Shown: one piece after another, positions 50,013 through 52,583 of the stretch
Layout: every line of letters begins with the position of its first letter
How positions within the stretch are numbered: position 1 is the first letter of the stretch
Assembly (NCBI GenBank): GCA_964580105.1
Contig: CAZOJJ010000018.1
Coordinates: 1-52,583, forward strand
Source: CAZOJJ01 sp964580105
Lineage (GTDB): Bacteria > Bacteroidota > Rhodothermia > Rhodothermales > Rubricoccaceae
Direction of reading: 5' to 3'
Length of the DNA: 52,583 bases
Program-made: the position numbers and the translations under genes
Notes under the pieces: model-generated
Told to the model about the DNA's origin: nothing
Seen by the model: the letters and a program-made list of their open reading frames with translations, nothing else
Databases searched by the model: none

Positions 50013-50735
50013 TTAGCGGACCACCGAGACGACGACGTTGCGGTCGACGGGGACGGCGGGGCCCATCGTGGTCGAGAGCGTGACGCTCTTGACGTAGGTG
50101 CCCTTGGCCGAGGCCGGGCGCAGGCGCATGATCTCGCGGAGGAAGGCCTCGGCGTTCTCCCGGATCTGCTCCGGCGAGAAGGACGCCTTCCCGATGGAGG
50201 TGTGGAGGTTGCCGAACTTGTCCACGCGGAACTCGATGCGGCCGGCCTTGACGGCCTGGACCGCCTCGGCGATGTCCGTCGTGACCGTGCCGCTCTTGGG
50301 GTTCGGCATGAGGCCGCGCGGGCCGAGGATGCGGCCGATCCGGCCGATCTTGGGCATCACGTCCGGGCTGGCGATGAGCACGTCGAAGTCGACGAAGCCC
50401 TCGTTCTGGATGCGCTCGATGTAGTCGTCGAGGCCGACCATGTCGGCGCCGGCGTCGCGCGCCTGGCCCTGGAGCCCCTCGTTGGTGAGGACGAGGACGC
50501 GGACGGTCTTGCCCGTCCCGTGCGGGAGGGCCACCGAGCCGCGCACCATCTGGTCGGCGTGGCGGGGGTCGACGCCGAGGCGGAGGTCGATGTCTACGGA
50601 CTCGTCGAACTTGGCGCGGGCCGTCTGCTTGACGACCGCGGCGGCCGCGTCCAGCGGCAGGGCGCCGCCGTTCTCTTCCGTCGCGCTCTGGACGAGCCCG
50701 AGCGCCTCGCGGAAGCGTTTGCCTTTCTTTGCCAT
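50013..50735 (-). CDS. rplA: Ribosomal protein L1
   Basis: Binds 23S rRNA at the L1 stalk and in many bacteria represses the L11-L1 operon. It has 240 residues. RGSVALPHGTGKTVRVLVL and GRILGPRGLMPNPKSGTV are the family hallmarks, and VEFR-like KAGRIEFRVDKFGNLHTSIGK follows. The start ATG 50733-50735 (MAKKGKRFREAL) is chosen; an upstream in-frame start would run through the duplicated leader element at 50750-50788. It lies 135 nt after rplK. Confidence 0.98.
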   Translation of the reverse strand: MAKKGKRFREALGLVQSATEENGGALPLDAAAAVVKQTARAKFDESVDIDLRLGVDPRHADQMVRGSVALPHGTGKTVRVLVLTNEGLQGQARDAGADMVGLDDYIERIQNEGFVDFDVLIASPDVMPKIGRIGRILGPRGLMPNPKSGTVTTDIAEAVQAVKAGRIEFRVDKFGNLHTSIGKASFSPEQIRENAEAFLREIMRLRPASAKGTYVKSVTLSTTMGPAVPVDRNVVVSVVR

Positions 50736-50749
50736 CGGAGTGGAGGCTG

Positions 50750-50788
50750 TGCGGTGCTGGCGTCCCACGATCGGGCGGGACTCCCGCG
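50750..50788 (-). promoter_or_regulatory. Leader element of rplA, same as before rplK
   Basis: In mRNA sense CGCGGGAGTCCCGCC (50774-50788), 7 nt, then GGGACGCCAGCACCGCA (50750-50766), ending 14 nt before the start codon. Both blocks are identical to those before rplK. GUCCC and GGGAC can pair. Possible L1 binding site. Confidence 0.6.
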
Positions 50789-50870
50789 GTGGAGGTTTAG
50801 CGTTCCGGGTTTTCCGTTCCGGGTTCGGACTTGAGGCCGAGCGACCGGAGACCGTACGCCCGAGACCGGA

Positions 50871-51305
50871 TCAGGCGGGCCGACCTTCGACGGTGATGCC
50901 CATCGAGCGGGCCGTTCCGGCGATCATGCTGGCGGCCTGGTCGAGGTCGGTGGCGTTGAGGTCCTCCAGCTTCTGCTGGGCGATCTCCTTGCACTGGTCC
51001 CAGGTGACCTTGCCGACCTTGTCGCGGAGCGGGTCGGCCGCGCCGCTCTGGATGTTGGCCGCCTTCTTCAGGAGCACGGCGGCCGGCGGGCTCTTCGTGA
51101 TGAACGAGAAGCTCTTGTCGGCATAGACCGTGATGACCACGGGGACGACGAGGCCCATCTTGTCCTGCGTGGCGGCGTTGAACGCCTTGCAGAACTCCAT
51201 GATGTTGACGCCCTTCTGGCCGAGGGCCGGGCCGATGGGCGGCGCCGGGCTGGCCTGGCCGGCCTTGATCTGCAGCTTGATGTAGCCGTCGATTTTCTTC
51301 GCCAT
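50871..51305 (-). CDS. rplK: Ribosomal protein L11
   Basis: Part of the GTPase-associated centre; 144 residues. The N-terminal domain KLQIKAGQASPAPPIGPALGQKGVNIMEFCKAFNAAT is canonical, with the proline-rich switch region. The C-terminal rRNA-binding domain ends MIAGTARSMGITVEGRPA. The start ATG 51303-51305 lies 133 nt after nusG. The leader element at 51314-51349 is 8 nt upstream of the start. Confidence 0.99.
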   Translation of the reverse strand: MAKKIDGYIKLQIKAGQASPAPPIGPALGQKGVNIMEFCKAFNAATQDKMGLVVPVVITVYADKSFSFITKSPPAAVLLKKAANIQSGAADPLRDKVGKVTWDQCKEIAQQKLEDLNATDLDQAASMIAGTARSMGITVEGRPA

Positions 51306-51313
51306 ACAGCGGG

Positions 51314-51349
51314 TGCGGTGCTGGCGTCCCGAACGGCGGGACTCCCGCG
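51314..51349 (-). promoter_or_regulatory. Leader element of rplK, same as before rplA
   Basis: In mRNA sense CGCGGGAGTCCCGCC (51335-51349), GTTC, then GGGACGCCAGCACCGCA (51314-51330). GUCCCG and CGGGAC can form a 6-bp hairpin with a 5-nt loop just before the ribosome binding region. Confidence 0.6.
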
Positions 51350-51438
51350 CTAGAGGATGAGGCTAGAGGATGAGGGAGGGTACAGAGCCGGAGGGTACCG
51401 AGGCGCGCGCTCCGGGTTCTGCCTTCGCAGAATCGTCG

Positions 51439-51993
51439 TTACTGCTCGTGCTCGACCTGGAGGTAGTCCAGCTCAAGCGGGGTCTTGCGGCCGAAGATGG
51501 AGACCATCACGCGGACCTTCATCTTGTCCGGGTAGACCTCCTCCACGAAGCCGGTGAAGTTGTTGAACGGGCCGTCTACGACCTTGACCGGGTCGCCCGT
51601 CTTGAACGGGATCTCGGGCTGCTCGCCGGCGGCGGCGCTCTCCTCGACGGTGCCGAGGATGCGGTTGACCTCGTCCGGCCGGAGGGGCGTGGGCTCGCCG
51701 CCGGCGCCGAGGAAGCCGAGCGTGCTCGGCGCCCCGGCGATGACCTCCTTGAGGTACGGGTCGATGAGGGCCTCGATGAGGATGTAGCCGGGGAAGAACG
51801 TCTTCTCGCGCGTCTTCTTCTTCCCGCCGCGCATCTCGAAGACGGTCTCGGTGGGAATCAGGATCTGCGTCAGCTTGTCCTCGTAGCCCAGGCGCTCGAC
51901 CTCGCTCTCGAGGTACTCCTTCACCTTCTTCTCGTGCCCCGAGAAGGTGCGGAGGACGTACCACTTGCGGACGGGGGTGGGCGAGAGGGCCAT
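51439..51993 (-). CDS. nusG: Transcription termination/antitermination protein NusG
   Basis: Binds RNA polymerase and links it to Rho and the ribosome. It has 184 residues. The NGN domain begins KWYVLRTFSGHEKKVKEYLE, has KKTREKTFFPGYILIEA, and the KOW domain is GDPVKVVDGPFNNFTGFVEEV with GRKTPLELDYLQVEHEQ at the end. The position after secE and before rplK is universal. The start ATG is at 51991-51993. Confidence 0.98.
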   Translation of the reverse strand: MALSPTPVRKWYVLRTFSGHEKKVKEYLESEVERLGYEDKLTQILIPTETVFEMRGGKKKTREKTFFPGYILIEALIDPYLKEVIAGAPSTLGFLGAGGEPTPLRPDEVNRILGTVEESAAAGEQPEIPFKTGDPVKVVDGPFNNFTGFVEEVYPDKMKVRVMVSIFGRKTPLELDYLQVEHEQ

Positions 51994-52039
51994 GGTGGGG
52001 GCGGTGCGTAGGGGAGCAGAGCGGCGCGCGTCGGCGGCC

Positions 52040-52270
52040 TCAGCCGTAGACGAAGGCGAGCAGCTTGCTGATGACCTGGTCCGCCCCGAAGATCAGCATC
52101 GAGAGGGCGAGCGAGGCCACGAGCGTGAGCACCGTGTTGTTGATGAGCTCGGGGCGGCTCGGCCAGTTGACCTTCCGCATCTCCTTGCGGACCTCCACGA
52201 TGTAGCTGCCGGCCTTGCCGCCGGGCACGGTGGGGGTCGTCGTCGTCTGCTGGGTCTGCGTGGCCATCAT
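52040..52270 (-). CDS. secE: Preprotein translocase subunit SecE
   Basis: Small essential subunit that clamps SecY. It has 76 residues: a Thr/Gln-rich start, the conserved amphipathic segment EVRKEMRKVNWPSRPELINNT, then one membrane helix (VLTLVASLALSMLIFGADQVI). The single-helix form is normal outside the Enterobacteria. ATG at 52270 or 52267 may be used. It is separated from the tRNA-Trp gene by 100 nt, mostly a 15-bp tandem repeat. Confidence 0.95.
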   Translation of the reverse strand: MMATQTQQTTTTPTVPGGKAGSYIVEVRKEMRKVNWPSRPELINNTVLTLVASLALSMLIFGADQVISKLLAFVYG

Positions 52271-52280
52271 GCTGGGGATC

Positions 52281-52353
52281 TAGCGGAGGCGGCTCTAGCG
52301 GAGGCGGCTCTAGCGGAGGCGGCTCTAGCGGAGGCGGCTCTAGCGGAGGCGGC
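52281..52353. repeat. 15-bp tandem repeat between trnW and secE
   Basis: Four full copies of tagcggaggcggctc and a 13-nt partial copy, starting 10 nt above the secE start codon. It fills the leader where a ribosome binding site and promoter would be expected. Confidence 0.93.
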
Positions 52354-52370
52354 GCCGGGTGGGGCCTGGG

Positions 52371-52446
<76 letters not shown>

Positions 52447-52467
52447 GTAGGACGGCGCTCGGCCGTC

Positions 52468-52503
52468 CGCTGCCGGCCAGGCTTACGGGCCGGTCTGGCA
52501 GCG
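52468..52503 (-). other. Hairpin between tuf and trnW
   Basis: Outer arms cgctgcc (52468-52474) and ggcagcg (52497-52503), inner arms ccggcc (52473-52478) and ggccgg (52488-52493). No T-run; likely a processing or punctuation structure. Confidence 0.4.
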
Positions 52504-52533
52504 AACAGCCGAGACGCCGGGTTCAGTATGTCG

Positions 52534-52583
52534 TTAGTCGAGGATCTTGGAGACGACGCCGGCGCCGACCGTGCGGCCCCCCT
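52534..52583 (-). CDS. tuf: Elongation factor Tu, C-terminal end only
   Basis: The last complete codons read GGRTVGAGVVSKILD followed by TAA, the conserved C-terminus of EF-Tu, which delivers aminoacyl-tRNA to the ribosome. The rest lies beyond the window. The order tuf-trnW-secE-nusG matches the standard bacterial cluster. Confidence 0.93.
   Translation of the reverse strand, partial: GGRTVGAGVVSKILD

Overview
The window is high-G+C DNA (about 70% by eye) from a Bacteroidota/Rhodothermota-type bacterium, most plausibly a Rubricoccaceae or other Rhodothermales relative. The placement is inferred from three proteins with C-terminal type IX secretion (T9SS) sorting domains, two DUF5916/CBM9-like outer-membrane proteins, a BlaI/M56 regulatory pair and a FadN-type beta-oxidation protein. 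No rRNA gene is present, so it stays provisional. Three 100-N gaps (1573-1672, 7472-7571, 26752-26851) are all flanked by the same 53-55 nt of a short tandem repeat. They look like assembly joins inside minisatellites rather than real missing kilobases.

Layout. 1-6.6 kb: carbohydrate and nucleoside salvage (two tandem nucleoside hydrolases, a MalK/UgpC-type ABC ATPase, a T9SS-exported GH13 amylase, divergent xylB). 6.7-9.7 kb: small exported or membrane proteins and an ATP-grasp enzyme. 9.7-15 kb: recN and secA. 15.2-22.9 kb: a BlaI repressor and M56 sensor protease in one operon with a DUF5916 outer-membrane protein, with a second DUF5916 paralogue upstream. 23-33.4 kb: a fatty-acid degradation block (DECR-like SDR, FadE, FadA, FadN, FadD, TetR regulator), all on the minus strand. 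33.5-40 kb: pepT, two related small membrane proteins flanking a ParE/RelE-type toxin-antitoxin pair, a BNR-repeat T9SS protein and a frameshifted beta-helix T9SS protein. 40.1-52.6 kb: the conserved tuf-trnW-secE-nusG-rplK-rplA-rplJ-rplL-rpoB-rpoC cluster, read on the minus strand.

How the genes fit together. The amylase/ABC/xylB block handles sugars. The fad block would carry acyl-CoA activation, four-step beta-oxidation and reduction of 2,4-dienoyl intermediates. Two 17-bp operator-like palindromes sit before fadE and fadN. The BlaI/M56 pair probably controls at least three promoters: its own operon (which includes a DUF5916 gene), the second DUF5916 gene, and a DUF4440/SnoaL-like gene 12 kb away. 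Each carries an 18-bp operator-like palindrome overlapping a promoter-like element.

Most notable non-gene structure: (i) many short-period repeats, mostly 15 bp, several in frame inside proteins or at a start codon; (ii) an unrelated-sequence inverted repeat in at least five intercistronic spacers; (iii) a duplicated 32-nt leader element just before the L11 and L1 start codons; (iv) 210-bp and 89-bp blocks of perfect identity between the two DUF5916 genes.
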